DNA from: Eumeta japonica
Taxonomy: Eukaryota; Arthropoda; Insecta; Lepidoptera; Psychidae
DNA length: 64,000 bases
NCBI GenBank assembly: GCA_005406025.1
Contig: BGZK01000210.1
Span: 186,001-250,000, forward strand
Direction: 5' to 3'
Shown: positions 13,096 through 24,574 of the stretch, one piece after another
Numbering within the stretch: the first letter of the stretch is position 1
How the letters are laid out: each line of letters opens with the position of its first letter
Program-made: the position numbers and the translations under genes
The notes under the pieces: generated by a model
Database searches by the model: none
Told to the model about the DNA's origin: nothing
Seen by the model: the letters and a program-made list of their open reading frames with translations, nothing else

Positions 13096-13445
13096 TCTGT
13101 TAAATGTCCCCTCACATCACGCCCGGGCGGTTCATAATAAAACTATTTCCATGTTTGTGACGACCTTTCGCATCGGCGATAGCCCGGCGCTTACTGAGGC
13201 CGCGCCGGGAGACAATGCGCTTGCGACACCGCCGCGGCCTCTTGATTGATAACGCCTATTAGCGTTACATTTCTACGGTTAGGGTTTATTTCAAAACTGG
13301 GCCATCGCCATTAGCGGAGGTTGCCGAAGCGGGCGCGGGTCGCACTTCGCCGCCGGTGATTCACCAGCGCCGGCGGCCGGCCGTCGCTTCGTGTCTGGGA
13401 TCCGGCATCGGAAAAAGCTAACCTCGTTTGGCGCTCGTACGGAGG
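13096..13445. other. GC-rich island, candidate regulatory element
   Basis: One of the strongest GC-rich blocks in the window, with CpG-dense phrases such as CGCCGGCGGCCGGCCGTCGC near 13371. TAACGCC(T/A)TTAGCG-type and GATTGATAACG motifs lie in the middle. No coding motif in any frame. A conserved noncoding or regulatory element is plausible by composition alone. Confidence 0.35.
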
Positions 13446-13549
13446 GATGTTCTAAGGGCGTAAAATAAAGAGTTTAACGATACAAGAGTCGCCAAAAAAA
13501 TGTCTCACTCCGAATATTTTATCAGCCGCAATTTATGCTTTCTTAAAAA

Positions 13550-13690
13550 ACATTCCCTCTTTTCTTCTTTTTCTTGCTGTCCCTTCTGCTCACGCCCTTA
13601 TTCTCGCCCTCTCCCTTCTTCATTCTCTAACTGTCTTTATCCCCTCCTTTTTCATGTCAGACGTTATCACCCTTCGCCTCACCCAAGTCT
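13550..13690. repeat. Pyrimidine-rich tract
   Basis: About 140 bp of C/T-dominated top strand (TTCTTCTTTTTCTTGCTG, CCCTCTCCCTTCTTC). The open frame across it is compositional. Confidence 0.6.
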
Positions 13691-13734
13691 AAAGAAGAAC
13701 AAACATAGTCTATATTTCATGGGACGATGAGTTC

Positions 13735-14040
13735 TATCATTAGCTGTACTAAATTTCATCAAAATCTCTTATGGTGCTATCAAGTCATAAAATTCATACA
13801 GAAAAGCAGGTAAAGCGACAGACGAACGTTCCACGACGGCGTGTTCTATGAGTACATATACAAATTCATTAAAATTGATTTGATCATTGTTAAGGTATAA
13901 GAAGTCGTACAGAGAAAGGGACAAACAAAAAAAAGTAGCCTGTGTGCTTTATAGGGGATAAAGCTATCGCCATGTAAAATTTAAATGAAGTCGTTTTAAA
14001 GGTTTAGAGCTCAAAACGCACCAGACAAACTAAGAAACTT
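13735..14040 (+). repeat. Degenerate dispersed repeat with 'AAATTTCATCAAAATC' phrases
   Basis: The phrases aaatttcatcaaaatc (13749), caaattcattaaaatt (about 13860) and aagtagcctgtgtg (about 13935) recur in order. They resemble a very common lepidopteran repeat in which 'agtagcctatgtgtta...' precedes 'caaatttcatcaaaatccg', here badly decayed and partly duplicated. Identification is from memory; class uncertain. Confidence 0.4.
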
Positions 14041-14189
14041 TTGAATAGCCAAAAGATACATAAATAAAAAAAAAACTAAGGTTTTCGTAATACATACGAG
14101 AGACTTCACGCAGGCGTTACTCAAACTTATCTTAGTGGTAAATTTTCAATAATTATCGAAGCGAATGACAATTGCATTGCAATATAACA

Positions 14190-14345
14190 CACACGCGTTG
14201 AGCAACGACCGCCGCGCCCCGAATGAGAGCGTCAAAGACCGGCACTTAAATCTGTGCTAATTGAAGTGTGCCAGAGTCATTCGTCAGTCGTTAGTGCTAA
14301 AGTGTTGCGTTCGCTAAATCGCGAATAAATCTGAATAATTAGATG
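14190..14345 (+). promoter_or_regulatory. Possible initiator-type promoter region
   Basis: A GC-richer block (GACCGCCGCGCCCCGAATG) is followed by GTCATTCGTCAGTCGTTAGTG, which contains an arthropod-type initiator match (TCAGTC) near 14287. No clear TATA box or matched DPE was seen, and no downstream coding frame follows. Initiator matches are common by chance, so this is weak. Confidence 0.2.
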
Positions 14346-15529
14346 TGTGAACAATCAATATATTTCGGTGGAGTCGAAAGTGTTTTATAGTGATATAGGA
14401 TTTATGTAGTAGTTACGGTGTTTTTGAATCGTTAAGCCTAATTCGGTAATTAGCAATCAATGATAAATAACATTTTTATGGCAATCGTTTCAAAATGGAT
14501 TAGTTATAAGATATGGCCAATTTGCATTTGGCATTAAAATTGCATTGTGTTGTGTGTCAATTAAATACATTTATTATATTGAATAACGATTAATAAAAAA
14601 AATGTGATCTGTACAAAATTTTCTACTGAGAAAAGTTGAAAGTTGACGCAGTACGAAATAAATATTTCTAGTAATTAATATTATTTAAATTGCACAAAAT
14701 TATGTACTTTTTAGTTTGGAAGAGAAAAGCATATGGCAAAAAAGGAAATGTGTTTTGCAAAGGCTTATATACAAATGGAACCTTTATCATGGTTATGCTT
14801 TTTTTGGAACAAAAGACTATAATTTCATTATAATATGGACTCAAAAATCTTATTTTGATCACTTCAGAAGAAAATATTATCTTCTCAATTCGTTAAGTTT
14901 ATTACGTTTGAATGAAAAAATTGAGCAATTTCTCACGTGTCGTGCGTGACATACGCTCAACAGTGTAGTGATTTACTGCTGTCCACTCAAAAATAATTCC
15001 ACGGTTAACGCAATATTCCATTATTATCGATTAACTATTAATGTCTCACTTCACAATGGACTATTAAAATGGATAAACTATTAAAACGGATCGGACAAAC
15101 GAAAATTATTACATCGAATTGATTTACAATTAATGGTGACCGTCTGTCCGACTGCGCTCGTAAGCGACGGAGATAATTCAGAATTATTGTCGTCGTTAAT
15201 GCCTCACGATAATTCATTAGCCAAATAAGTGAAGTAACAGAATTAATATCGTGACTTTGTAGAGACTTAGCCGCGGCGTAGGCGCACACCTACGATCGTG
15301 TCTGGAGTTGCATCAACGGCTCACCCCGTGGTAGTGCATCGTTTTGCATTTGAAACAATGTAATGGAAGTGAATATATTCGTGGAAAACGGTGACATTGA
15401 TGTTCTTTTTCTTGAAAACAATTTTTTTTTAGATTACTATTAACAAATTATAAACGTGATTCCTTTTCGAAAAAGAACTGGATATCGAAACTAGGACAGT
15501 AAATATAGTCATAAGATTCTTCACACATA
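14346..15529. other. AT-rich sequence without a recognisable gene
   Basis: Overlapping opposite-strand frames at 14668-14949 show no motif. A GC-richer stretch at about 15090-15320 ends CCGCGGCGTAGGCGCACACC and may be another small island. Confidence 0.45.
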
Positions 15530-16813
15530 TTAGGTTGGGGAAATTTTTTTTTGGTATTCTATAAGTAAAAAGTTGCGGTAAAATCTCTTAAGTTGTGTTT
15601 TTATGTTTGGTTAGTGTGGATACCATTAAATAGATAAAATTAAAAAAAAAAGAAAAATAAAAAGTAAAAACGGTGTTCCGCCATTTTTCTGTTGTTTTTT
15701 TGTTCATCAAAACGAGTGAATCTATCGTAGAAAATCGATACATTTGGAATTTTTATAACAAAAAAAAAAAAAGGAAAATTTATGAGCCGCAAAAAAAAAC
15801 GTAACGTTTATAGACCTAATACAGAGCCGGTAAGAATAGTACAAAACTGGTTCAAGCGTTTTCAGTCCGGCGATTTTGATGTCAAATATGAACCTCGCTC
15901 TGGTCGACCTGTTACGGATAAAGCTGATGCCGTTTTGGAAAAAGTAGAGCAGCATCGACGTTTTAGTTATCATGACATAGCTGAAAAGCTGGCGATTGAC
16001 TACAAAACAGTTTTGATCCATTTCAAAAAAAGCTGAATATACAAAAAAGCTAGATGCTCGAGTCCCACACGAGCTCACTGAAACAAATGTGATGAATCGT
16101 GTACTCATTTGCGATTCTCTATTGAAAACTTATGAAACCGAACTGTTTTTGAAACATTTGATTACTGTTAATGAAAAATGGATTCCCAAAGACAAGAATG
16201 TGCGAAAAAGATCTTCGTCAAAAGACAAACAAGCTGCACAGACTATAGCGAAACCCGGATTAACTCACAATATAAGTTGATACCATGTGGATGGTAGGAT
16301 TGGAAGGGCATTATTTATTATGAGCTTTTACCGCCGGGAAAAATCATCAATTTGGATCTCTACTTCCAACAGCTGATGAGACTCAAGCAAGAAGTAGAGA
16401 AAAAACGCCGGAATTGATCAACAAAAAGGTTGTTGTTTTTCACCATGATAACGTCAGACCACACACATTTGTAGCTATTCAGCAAATATTGAGAGAGTTT
16501 GTATGAGAAGTGTTAATATATGCATCATATAGTCTTGAACTTGCACCCTCAGATTGTCACCTGTTTCGGTCTCGTGAGAATTCTTTAGGTAGGTGGTGTT
16601 AGGTTAATATCAAGAGAGGACTACTCATCTCAGTTTTTAATTCAGAAGTCCCAGAATTTCAACAACAATAAAATTATGTAACTACTTATAAAATGGCAAC
16701 TAGTTGTTGAACAAAATGGCGTATGTATATTATAATTAAATGTAAATAAAATATTATAAAAATTATCTTGAATTTATGCATAAAATATGGAAAAACTTTT
16801 TCCCCCGACCTCA
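15530..16813 (+). mobile_element. Full-length mariner-family transposon (dead)
   Basis: The element runs 1284 bp between matching ends: TTAGGTTGGGG at 15530 and CCCCCGACCTCA ending at 16813. Inside these ends the arms continue partly complementary through T-rich/A-rich stretches and ATAAGTAAA/TGCATAAAATATGG. TA lies directly outside both ends (15528-15529 and 16814-16815), the mariner target-site duplication. The size is the usual 1.3 kb for mariner. It holds a broken transposase gene in the same orientation. Confidence 0.92.
15782..16735 (+). pseudogene. Mariner transposase, inactivated
   Basis: The DNA-binding half reads in frame from 15782: VQNWFKRFQSGDFDVKYEPRS is interrupted in typical order by EPRSGRPVTDKADAVLEKVE and IAEKLAIDYKTVLIHFKKS, then a stop at 16034. 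A second open piece (16089-16280) carries NRVLICDSLL and ITVNEKWIPKDKNVRKRS. Further frame changes give YELLPPGKIINLDLYFQQLM (from about 16320), VVVFHHDNVRPHT, LELAPSDCHLF and a C-terminus WQLVVEQNGVCIL ending at 16735. The family is D,D34D: the second and third aspartates survive (HHDN, APSD), but the first is asparagine (TVNEKW where TGDEKW is usual). Stops and frameshifts make it non-functional. Confidence 0.92.
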
Positions 16814-19189
16814 TATAAAATAAGCGCCATTTTATTAAATTATCATTACTGAAGCTATAAAATGAAATATTTTATATATTTCAATATAGTTTTATTTTTT
16901 TATGTATAAGTAAGTTATTAGTGTCGAGAGATACCAAGATTTAAACAAGAATATTTATAAACATCGCCTTAAATAAAATCAGAGACAATTTATAAAACAA
17001 AAAAAGGTCATTTATAGCGAAGGCATTGATTAATTATATTACGCCTATTTTTGTTTACGGGAATATGAAATTACGTCAACCATCCGTTATTAGTCTCAGT
17101 CACGCCGCCCGCCGCCTTAAGTCAAACAAATGTCGCCGGCACTAAATCAGTTATTTATTCAAATCAACTTAGATTAGGCCGTATTGCCTATCATTAAAAC
17201 CGCGTATTATATTCATAGGTGTCCATATAAGAGCGTGAATAATGGTTATAATGATGCGGTATATGTATTTTATTTAATTTTATCCTCCATCCTGGTTTGC
17301 AATTTCTTATATCGTTTATTTATCAAATTCGTTTATGTCTTCTTTTATTTGAAGGTTTTCTCTTCTGTCGTATTCTAACTATAAAACTGATTCCCTACTT
17401 TACCTATGTGAATATTGTAAAGCATTTGAAGTTTTAGATTACATAACTTCTAGAATGTAGATCTGAATGGTTATCTATTAATTTAGTCGTTTATAATGAT
17501 TTGACACTCTGTCTGTGCGATATACTTCGAATTAACCACTAGTTGTATAAAAGTCAAGTATCTATAAAATAAATAAATAGATTAATAACTTATACAGATA
17601 ACTCAACTGCGTCCTGGCCGACTTAAAATCCATATCATTATTTGGAAACATGAAATGATGATCCTCGATTTTGTATTGTAAGCAACTTCTAGAACTAGAA
17701 CTATAAAAATGACTATTTTAACATTATCGACAACGAAATAGCGGCTTATCAATACGCTTTGTGCTGATATTATCGGATTTTGGCGGTTTTTAGCGCTTAA
17801 TAGTTTTGGATATAATAAAGGGCTTTATTAAATATCCGGGTGAACGAAACCATGGGCGGGCGAAAATAATTAAATTAATTAAAATGTTTCTTTTAATTAC
17901 ACGACTCGGACGGCAAAATTATTAAATATCACGACAAATAAGTTTGTCTCGCTTGCGTGGGCGCACGTCTGCTTCGGCAGTTTCAAAACGGTGTGGGATT
18001 CGTATTGACTTAACTCTCACAAACGATGAGTTAGAATAACATAACTTACAATTATGCTTCATTATTGCTAGAGATTATTGTAAAACAATCCTTAATACAT
18101 TTCGTTTCAGAGAAAGATCACCAGAGAGCTAATACGGAGAGAGATTATGGGACAGAAATAATTTTAAGGATTTCGTCGGAAAATAAGCGATCAAGTATGA
18201 GTAGGACTTTCGAGGAAAGGTTCTATAATAAAATAATAATATAAACTCATGCCTATCTCCTAGAAAGGTAGCCAGATACCACAGATTTGCATATCGTGCA
18301 ATTTTTGCAAAGAGGAATCCGTATTACAAAAACTGAACAATCGAAAACTACAATCATTTTTTAGCTTAGCACTGAATGCATTGATAAAAACAGTTGAAAA
18401 ACTTTTACTAAACTTTAATTTTTGTTGTTCAGTAGGTTTCGGGATTTTTTATTACATGCACCGACCCTAAAAAATGTGTTCAGAAATATTCTTAACATTT
18501 TTTCCAATGTAATTGCTTAATCACATTAGTAATCAATTGGAGATGCGACTATATTAAAAATCAATATGTGGTTGGCTAAATCAATGCTAATGAAAGTATC
18601 ATAGACACATACAAACAAAATAATGTTATATTTGGTTATATTTTACTATGAAATAAAAAAATAGTTTGATTGGCTTATCAATATGCAGTTCAGATCATAG
18701 AATTTTCAAATTTTCATTAAAAAACCTTAGACACCATTTGTAATTTAAGCTGCCATTATCTAATTATTTTTCAAATTCAACAAGTACAGACCTGCGTCTT
18801 TTATATTTGGCTGAGTGTAGAGATTTGCTATCCGACACAGATTCGATGACCATAAAGTCAAAAAAAAGCCATACAATGTTTTGGCCGCTGACGAACATCT
18901 GGCGGTGCCCGTTCTTGGTGCAGTGACGTTAAACCAAGTTTGTAGGTGAATATTTTCATGAGTTTTCATCCGGGATTCTTATCGACATGGGGAATAGAAA
19001 TTTCCCTTCGATAAATTTAATTCACAACTAACAATAATGATTACATATGCTTACGTTACAATAGATATTAAATTTTAAAAGCAACGACAGACTTCATTAA
19101 TGAAATGTCCCGAGCATTAATTATGTTATTACCAACAAACGAGTTATACCTACGCGCGTATTGTGAATACATACCGCATAGATTGAGTT
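16814..19189. other. Mostly AT-rich sequence; small GC-richer patches
   Basis: No gene recognised. GC-richer patches at about 17090-17150 (CACGCCGCCCGCCGCC) and 17840-17990 could be small regulatory elements. The reverse-strand frame at 18760-18969 shows no motif I can place. Confidence 0.45.
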
Positions 19190-19402
19190 ATAAATAAATC
19201 AATGTCATTAGAGAAATTGATTGTTTAATAATATATAGTCTTAACAGGGATTTTATGTAAATTCGACCGGCGTTTGTAATTTTTTTTTTACTATATTTAT
19301 CACCACCTCCGGGTAAGAGCGGTTGTTGCAATAGCGAACCGATGCGTTATGTCATGGGTTTGAAATATGAGACAACGAAGTATCTACAATATGTTTATTA
19401 CC
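19190..19402 (+). repeat. Duplicated noncoding block, copy 1
   Basis: Shares an ordered series of phrases with 19526-19722: aataaatcaatg(t/c)catta, tttaataatata, ttttatgtaaattcg, tttatc(a/g)ccacct, taacgtat/gcgttatg and gagacaa. Between the phrases the copies are clearly diverged. The shared core is rich in homeodomain-type sites (TTTAAT, ATGTAAAT, TCAATG). No coding potential. Confidence 0.7.
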
Positions 19403-19525
19403 GATGATGAATGGCCTTTGACAAAAATTATTAAAGTCTCAATCGACGAGCACTCACTGGCCGGCGCACACGACAACTCGTACGCATATATTTTAAACTG
19501 TATGGCGAAATGTGGATTAGGTCGT

Positions 19526-19722
19526 GAATAAATCAATGCCATTAACAAAATAGATTATTTAATAATATAGATACGCGGGGTTTTTATGTAAATTCGTTCA
19601 ATGTTTGCATTTTTTATTAAGTTTATCGCCACCTTCGGAGCAAAACGGCTCGTAACATAATAACGATCCATAATAACGTATCACGAGGTGAGACACAATG
19701 AAGTTTTTAAAATGTTATTGGT
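19526..19722 (+). repeat. Duplicated noncoding block, copy 2
   Basis: Direct-orientation partner of 19190-19402, starting about 336 bp later. It is shorter and partly diverged. Either an old local duplication or two insertions of an unknown repeat. Confidence 0.7.
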
Positions 19723-20369
19723 ATTTTCGCTGCCTTAAGAGGAAAATTGTATGATAAAGAAAAAAAGGACACATACGAGCCATCGGTTTTAGATCGATGT
19801 TTCAACGTATTTATTGAATTTGTAAGAAACTTTCGGATAGTTCAGCAACGGTAAAGGGAATATCAAAATCATTGCTCACGATTGAGCTTGTTGTATTTAT
19901 TATTGCAACATTAAGTAACTTTTTCGTTTTGCCAGCTTTTTAAAAGCGACATAATTTTATACTTTTAATTTATTTACTTTGTCATCTTAATATTTTTCGA
20001 TGGTTTTTCTTTTTATCTCTACTAATCTATGAAATTAAATACAGAAAACTTAGTTTAAGCTATCACTATTCGGTTGTATGAGGTTTTTGATGCCAATAAC
20101 TGCATACCTTCTCATAATCAAGATTTAGAGGTCTGAACCGCAAACTCTCCCACTAGAGTCTAGTGCTGGTTGGGGATTTCTGACTATGATTCTCGCCAAA
20201 GTGGTGACGATCGAGACTGTTAGCTTCTGGAGTACAGTTTCAGTGCTTATCAAGGCGCGGAGTCAGCGCTTTAATCAGACTAAAGGTGTAATTCACTGGT
20301 CAATTTCTTTCAGTCAAAATCCTCGCCCGATATGTTTCACCTCGAAAGCCACTTGATTTAAATTATTAT
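19723..20369. other. No gene recognised
   Basis: AT-rich to about 20080. The 20080-20340 stretch has more balanced composition (CACTAGAGTCTAGTGCTGG, GGCGCGGAGTCAGCGC) and may belong with the unexplained open segment that follows. Confidence 0.4.
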
Positions 20370-20459
20370 TTGGTTATAAAAGTTACAGTATTCCATTTTA
20401 AATGCATTACGCCGATATGTTTTTTTTTTGTCTGCACCTTACCACTCTTGTGTCTAAAA

Positions 20460-20693
20460 AATGTAAGCAATTTCATACACCAAAAGTTTGATGGCATCTG
20501 CCACATTGGAGTGGACTTTAAAATGTTGCGATTCGAAGCAAAAAATGTGGCCAAGGTGGATGTCAAATTTCCGCATCTAGGGTTCCATACTAAAAACCGC
20601 AATGACGTGAAAGTAGATTTACCCGTTGTAAGAGCGGTAGTGCATGATGAAACTGAGAATCAGTTCACAGCAATTAATTTTGGTAAGTTTTGA
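20460..20693 (+). other. Unrecognised open segment ending at a splice-donor-like site
   Basis: The top-strand frame reads through about 75 codons including IGVDFKMLRFEAKNVAKVD, HLGFHTKNRNDVKVDLPVV and DETENQFTAINF, followed by GGTAAGTTTTG, a good donor match (GTAAGT at about 20682). Its composition is more balanced and less repetitive than the flanks. The opposite strand is also open for 78 codons, which lowers the weight of the frame. I recognise no domain. It could be a host exon, a fossil exon or part of an unknown mobile element. Confidence 0.3.
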
Positions 20694-21199
20694 AAGTTTT
20701 GAAATTTTAATTAATATCTTATTTTACATTAAGTTTGAATTCAATTTATTTATTATACACTATTTATTTTTTACATATTATAATATTTATTCATATACAT
20801 TATATTGAATTATCGGAAAGTGAAATAATATAAAATAAAAAACATCAATTGGACAATAGTCGAATTAATTAATAGTTTAAAAGAATGTTTTAGTAAGAGT
20901 TTTTTTTTTGATATTCGAAATTATTTAAGATTTTCAAAATGATAAAAATATAGTCGAGTTCCATGGCAAATTGTGAATCGTCCGATACTCTTTGAATTTC
21001 TTCATAAAGCCCCTACACTATTGTGACTTTATATCACATCTTTGTATGAAAGTTACAGGAGGAACACAAAATTAACAATCAAAAACTTTTAACGCATATC
21101 TGAATACCTATTCAGTGTTACTTCACACAATGAAACAAGCAAAAAACAATTTTTTCATCTTACTATAAATTTACTTTTAAATTTATTTCGTAATCTATA

Positions 21200-21350
21200 T
21201 GTATAACTGTATTGGGGTAAAGATGAAAAACCTGTCTGTATAAGTTGACCATAAATTGTTAAAAAAAAAGTTAAAAGGCTGCAATGTACAGATGGATGGA
21301 TAGGACGTAACTACAAAGGTTTATTTTCGTCTTTAGTTACGGAACCATAA
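21200..21350 (-). repeat. Probable fragment of the 'gggttccgta...ccgtctgtc' repeat
   Basis: Reading in reverse, TTTTTATGGTTCCGTAACTA is followed by TCCATCCATCTGTAC, the same arrangement as the better-preserved copies at 22755-23042 and 62028-62440. Too decayed for certainty. Confidence 0.35.
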
Positions 21351-21633
21351 AAAGTGGATAAAGTAACTTTTATGTCTTATGGGCTCCATCTAATTGCGCA
21401 GCGCAATTGGTGACAACCATAAATCGCATATTTATATACTGCCTAACAACTATGCATTTCGAATTCGCTCTGCCTGAAAATTTGAAAAATGTAACCGGTT
21501 AGTATATGAAAATGGACTAATGAGAAAATTGATCAAATTCTTTTTTTACAAAAATAAGGATGTCGCCAGTACGAATGAAACTATCAACTTCTGGTAGAAG
21601 AAATGACATCATCGGACTCGTGTCTCGTCGAAA
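21351..21633. other. AT-rich sequence, nothing recognised
   Basis: No gene or repeat identified. Confidence 0.5.
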
Positions 21634-22020
21634 TTAAAATCGATATCTGATCGTGAATCTTCCGTTAATTATAATTCGGTGTGGCCGCCGAAATAATCGC
21701 GACTTGCGACCCCGGAAGCTTTTTACGTTTAAATAAACACGCGGAAGGAGCTGATGAAAATCAGCGTCGAGTCCTTGCTCGGATCCGCGTAAGTCACGAC
21801 AAAAACCGTTCGGGATGTACGATCTGATAAACGGACAATGAGCGATCATTAGTTCGTATAAGTCACTGAAATTGCCGGCTTGTCCGTGCGCGCGCGCAGT
21901 ACCGGAACGTGTTATGACGCCGTCGGCGCGGCTTTTGTTCGCATACGCGGCTGCCGGTGAAACTTGGATACGAAATATAAACATCTTCGGTTGGTCGCTG
22001 TTTGCCCGCATCGTTTGGAA
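21634..22020. other. GC-rich island, candidate regulatory element
   Basis: GC-rich block with CCGTGCGCGCGCGCAGTACC and CGCCGTCGGCGCGGC. A reverse-strand frame of 125 codons spans it; I see no domain, and low stop density in CpG-rich DNA can explain it. TTAATTATAATTCGG at the left edge contains homeodomain cores. A conserved enhancer is the leading guess; a coding exon cannot be excluded. Confidence 0.35.
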
Positions 22021-22179
22021 AGGTGGTCATTGTTGACGTCTATATATGTATATTAAACTGTTGTGCAGAGTTCAATGGTCAAAAGTCTTGCCTTCCATCT
22101 GATGAATACTAATAACTTTGTGACTGACGTGAAATTAATTCAACACTCTGTGTCTTCAAAAGCAGAATAAATTTTAATT

Positions 22180-22335
22180 TGTCGGTTCCCGATGCTGTCG
22201 GTACCTCAGCGACGACAGCCCCCGATGGCCCTTGACTCCTCTTGGACGGGCGTGGAGGTCCTACTGTTCGAATCCTTCGTATAAAAAGATCGTGGGAAGG
22301 TACATCTCAGCAGTGAGACGATATTAAGTACATGG
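22180..22335 (+). repeat. Dispersed repeat fragment ending 'cagcagtgagacgatatta'
   Basis: A GC-balanced segment ending TCTCAGCAGTGAGACGATAT, resembling the 3' ends of some lepidopteran non-LTR elements ('cagcagtgggacg'). An internal GTTCGAATCC matches a tRNA B box, but its spacing from the A-box-like TACCTCAGCGA is too large for a tRNA. Confidence 0.35.
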
Positions 22336-22754
22336 CATAAGAATGCAAGATACGTATTTAATACTTACTATTAATAGTTTTAGATTAGTCGTGTTTTACT
22401 TAAGAAGTCGTTCGATAAGTTATGGTTAACTGGCCTTCAAACGTGTTAAAAGGATGCCAACTTAAAGTTAGGATATAGTTTGAGGCCGTTTAAGGAAGTT
22501 CACCAAATAATGAAGTGACTTGAAGTCTAAAAACATTGATACTTCTAAAGGTTAAATTCGCTTAACATATGGTGACTTTTTCTTAGGTTTCTGATGATTC
22601 TTATTGAATACAACACCCGGCTGGCATACGTTACCTATAAGTCCACGGCGGAAGAGACCCATCGGGAATTTTATCGCAAAAACTACCAAAGTTCACACTA
22701 TGGGTCGCCACACATGTTTTTTCTAAAATTTATCGGATTTCGTTGACGCCTACT

Positions 22755-23042
22755 CTAATTCCGTAAGTACTTATTTCATAATAAAATTAGTTCAACGAGC
22801 AGTACCCTGTAGGTTTTAATTTATTTCCGTATGTCAAAATATGCGACAAAAATGGTCGTGTTTTTTGATGGCGTTGACTTAAAAACTTGAATTTTTTACA
22901 GATTCAAGGGATTATAGATCTAAGTGTTTGATACGATTTCAACCCTTTTCTGAGAAAAAAGGTCCTCACAGACAGACATACAGACTGACGGATAACGAAG
23001 TGATCCTATAAAGGTTCGTTTTGAGGTAAGGAATCCAAAAAA
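22755..23042 (-). repeat. Lepidopteran-type dispersed repeat, reverse orientation
   Basis: In reverse it runs: ggattccttacctcaaaacg, a ccgtcagtctgtatgtctgtc block, ttctcagaa, caaacacttagatctataat, aagtttttaagtcaacgc, and acctacagggtact. The copy at 62028-62440 has the same blocks in the same order, which supports one family. No coding capacity was seen. Confidence 0.7.
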
Positions 23043-23570
23043 ATATATAGGTACGTCCGAAAAATAATGTATTCGGAAAGCGCAGCATAGAATGTTTCCT
23101 ATAGTACGAAAAAAGCTTAAACTCAATAGTCATCAAGGACTGTCGAGAGAAAATAAAACTTAAAACTGAGCTTTATGGGATTTTTAAATTAATTATAATA
23201 TCAAAAATAAAAGTATCATAATTTGTAAAGTAAAATCATTCATATTAGTGTGGTTTTCATATGTATTGGCTCTCCGAGCAACAATTATATGCATGCACAC
23301 ACATACATTTATATATATGACATAATACTGGTCTTATTATTTGTTATTCCATTCTAGCCGTATGCAATAGGTCGCATACCTAATAAAACTCTATTTCGAC
23401 GAGAACAGCACTATTTTTCTAGTAATAGACTTGAAAAATGAAAGCAACGGCATGCAGCGACCTCAGTAGTTGGCTCATTAGCACAAGGACTGACTGTTTT
23501 GCAAGAGCAGTAATTACAAATTATGTTACAATGTAATTTTTCCTTTCATTATTTCTTTAAAACTCTTCAA
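23043..23570. other. No gene recognised
   Basis: AT-rich sequence with a short TATATATA run near 23312. Nothing further identified. Confidence 0.5.
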
Positions 23571-24010
23571 TTTTGACGTGACAACGTCTTATAAATTGGT
23601 TTGCCGGGTGACACTTCAAGAACTGCGTTACGCTCCGGCTCACGCTATGCCACAATGAGAGCGAGTGAGAGGCACGCGTCCCTTCCACTCGGCATGGTTA
23701 GCCCGCCTAAGAGCGAGAGAGACAGAGACGCAAATGTATTGCAAGTTATTGTATGTATATTTGTATATAAATACGTATGTATGTGTAAAGGTAAAATAAA
23801 ATTTTGTTAATATGAAATTCAGTGCAGATTCTTTGTATAAATTAATGTTTTAAATATAATTCTTTGTATAAATAAATGTTTTAAATTGTTACTATTATTT
23901 CATCCTTCTTCCTACTATACGAATGAATATTCACATTAAAATGATTTTACCACTCAAAGTCGTTGTCACGTAAAACTTTCGCCCGTATACCGACTTTACA
24001 GGCAACCAAT
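23571..24010 (+). repeat. Dispersed repeat, copy 2 (inverted partner of 10489-10951)
   Basis: Starts TTTTGACGTGACAACGTCTTA, which matches copy 1's terminus in reverse, and ends at GGCAACCAA. The portion from 23730 to 24010 is nearly identical to copy 1, whereas 23592-23729 is hardly alignable and carries CpG-rich GAGAGCGAGTGAGAGGC-type sequence. The frame at 23601-23810 ends in a peptide shared with copy 1's frame because the DNA is shared, not because it encodes a protein. Confidence 0.75.
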
Positions 24011-24574
24011 TTTTTTTTAATTCTTTTTTAAAATAAATAGTAAAAATGATGACATAGCGAAACGAATAAAATGAATTTACGTTCAGTCGGCGCTGTTTGA
24101 TTTGTCCATTAATAGCGACGTCTACAATTTATTTACGATACAGTTGTTTGAAAAATTGTTTGACGATTTTTCTCAAAGAGGAAGAAGAATTAGAAAACAG
24201 ATATACGTTTCATTTAAGTCTCGATAGAGCTCTGTCGCCGAATATAGTACTGTAGTAGTGTTTGTATGAGCAAAACTTAAAATTATTAGTGGGAACATGC
24301 ATCACTTGTTTGTATTATAGACCTAAATAACTTTACTGTACTGTTATTTCGAAATTCGTATTTATACCATAATTTAAAGTGACGCTAAAACATGGCGGCT
24401 GTGTACCTAATTTGCATACCAATATTTTAAAAACTTATTCTAACAATCGTTAATTAATGGTTAAAGAAACAGACTTAAGTGTTTTACAAAAATCCGTTTC
24501 GTTCAATAAGAAAAAAAAAACATCAAAGACCGTTCTATTTGCGTTTCAATAAGGTCACATTACAAACTTCTATT
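24011..24574. other. AT-rich sequence, nothing recognised
   Basis: No gene or repeat identified. Confidence 0.5.

Noticed and set aside
22195..22275. tRNA-like gene with GTTCGAATCC B box
   Set aside because: A-box-like sequence is about 65 nt away, too far for a tRNA, and no cloverleaf was seen.
10689..23810. Shared C-terminal peptide of the frames at 10689-10922 and 23601-23810 as evidence for a gene family
   Set aside because: The similarity follows from the shared repeat DNA; the N-terminal parts are unrelated and neither frame has a motif.
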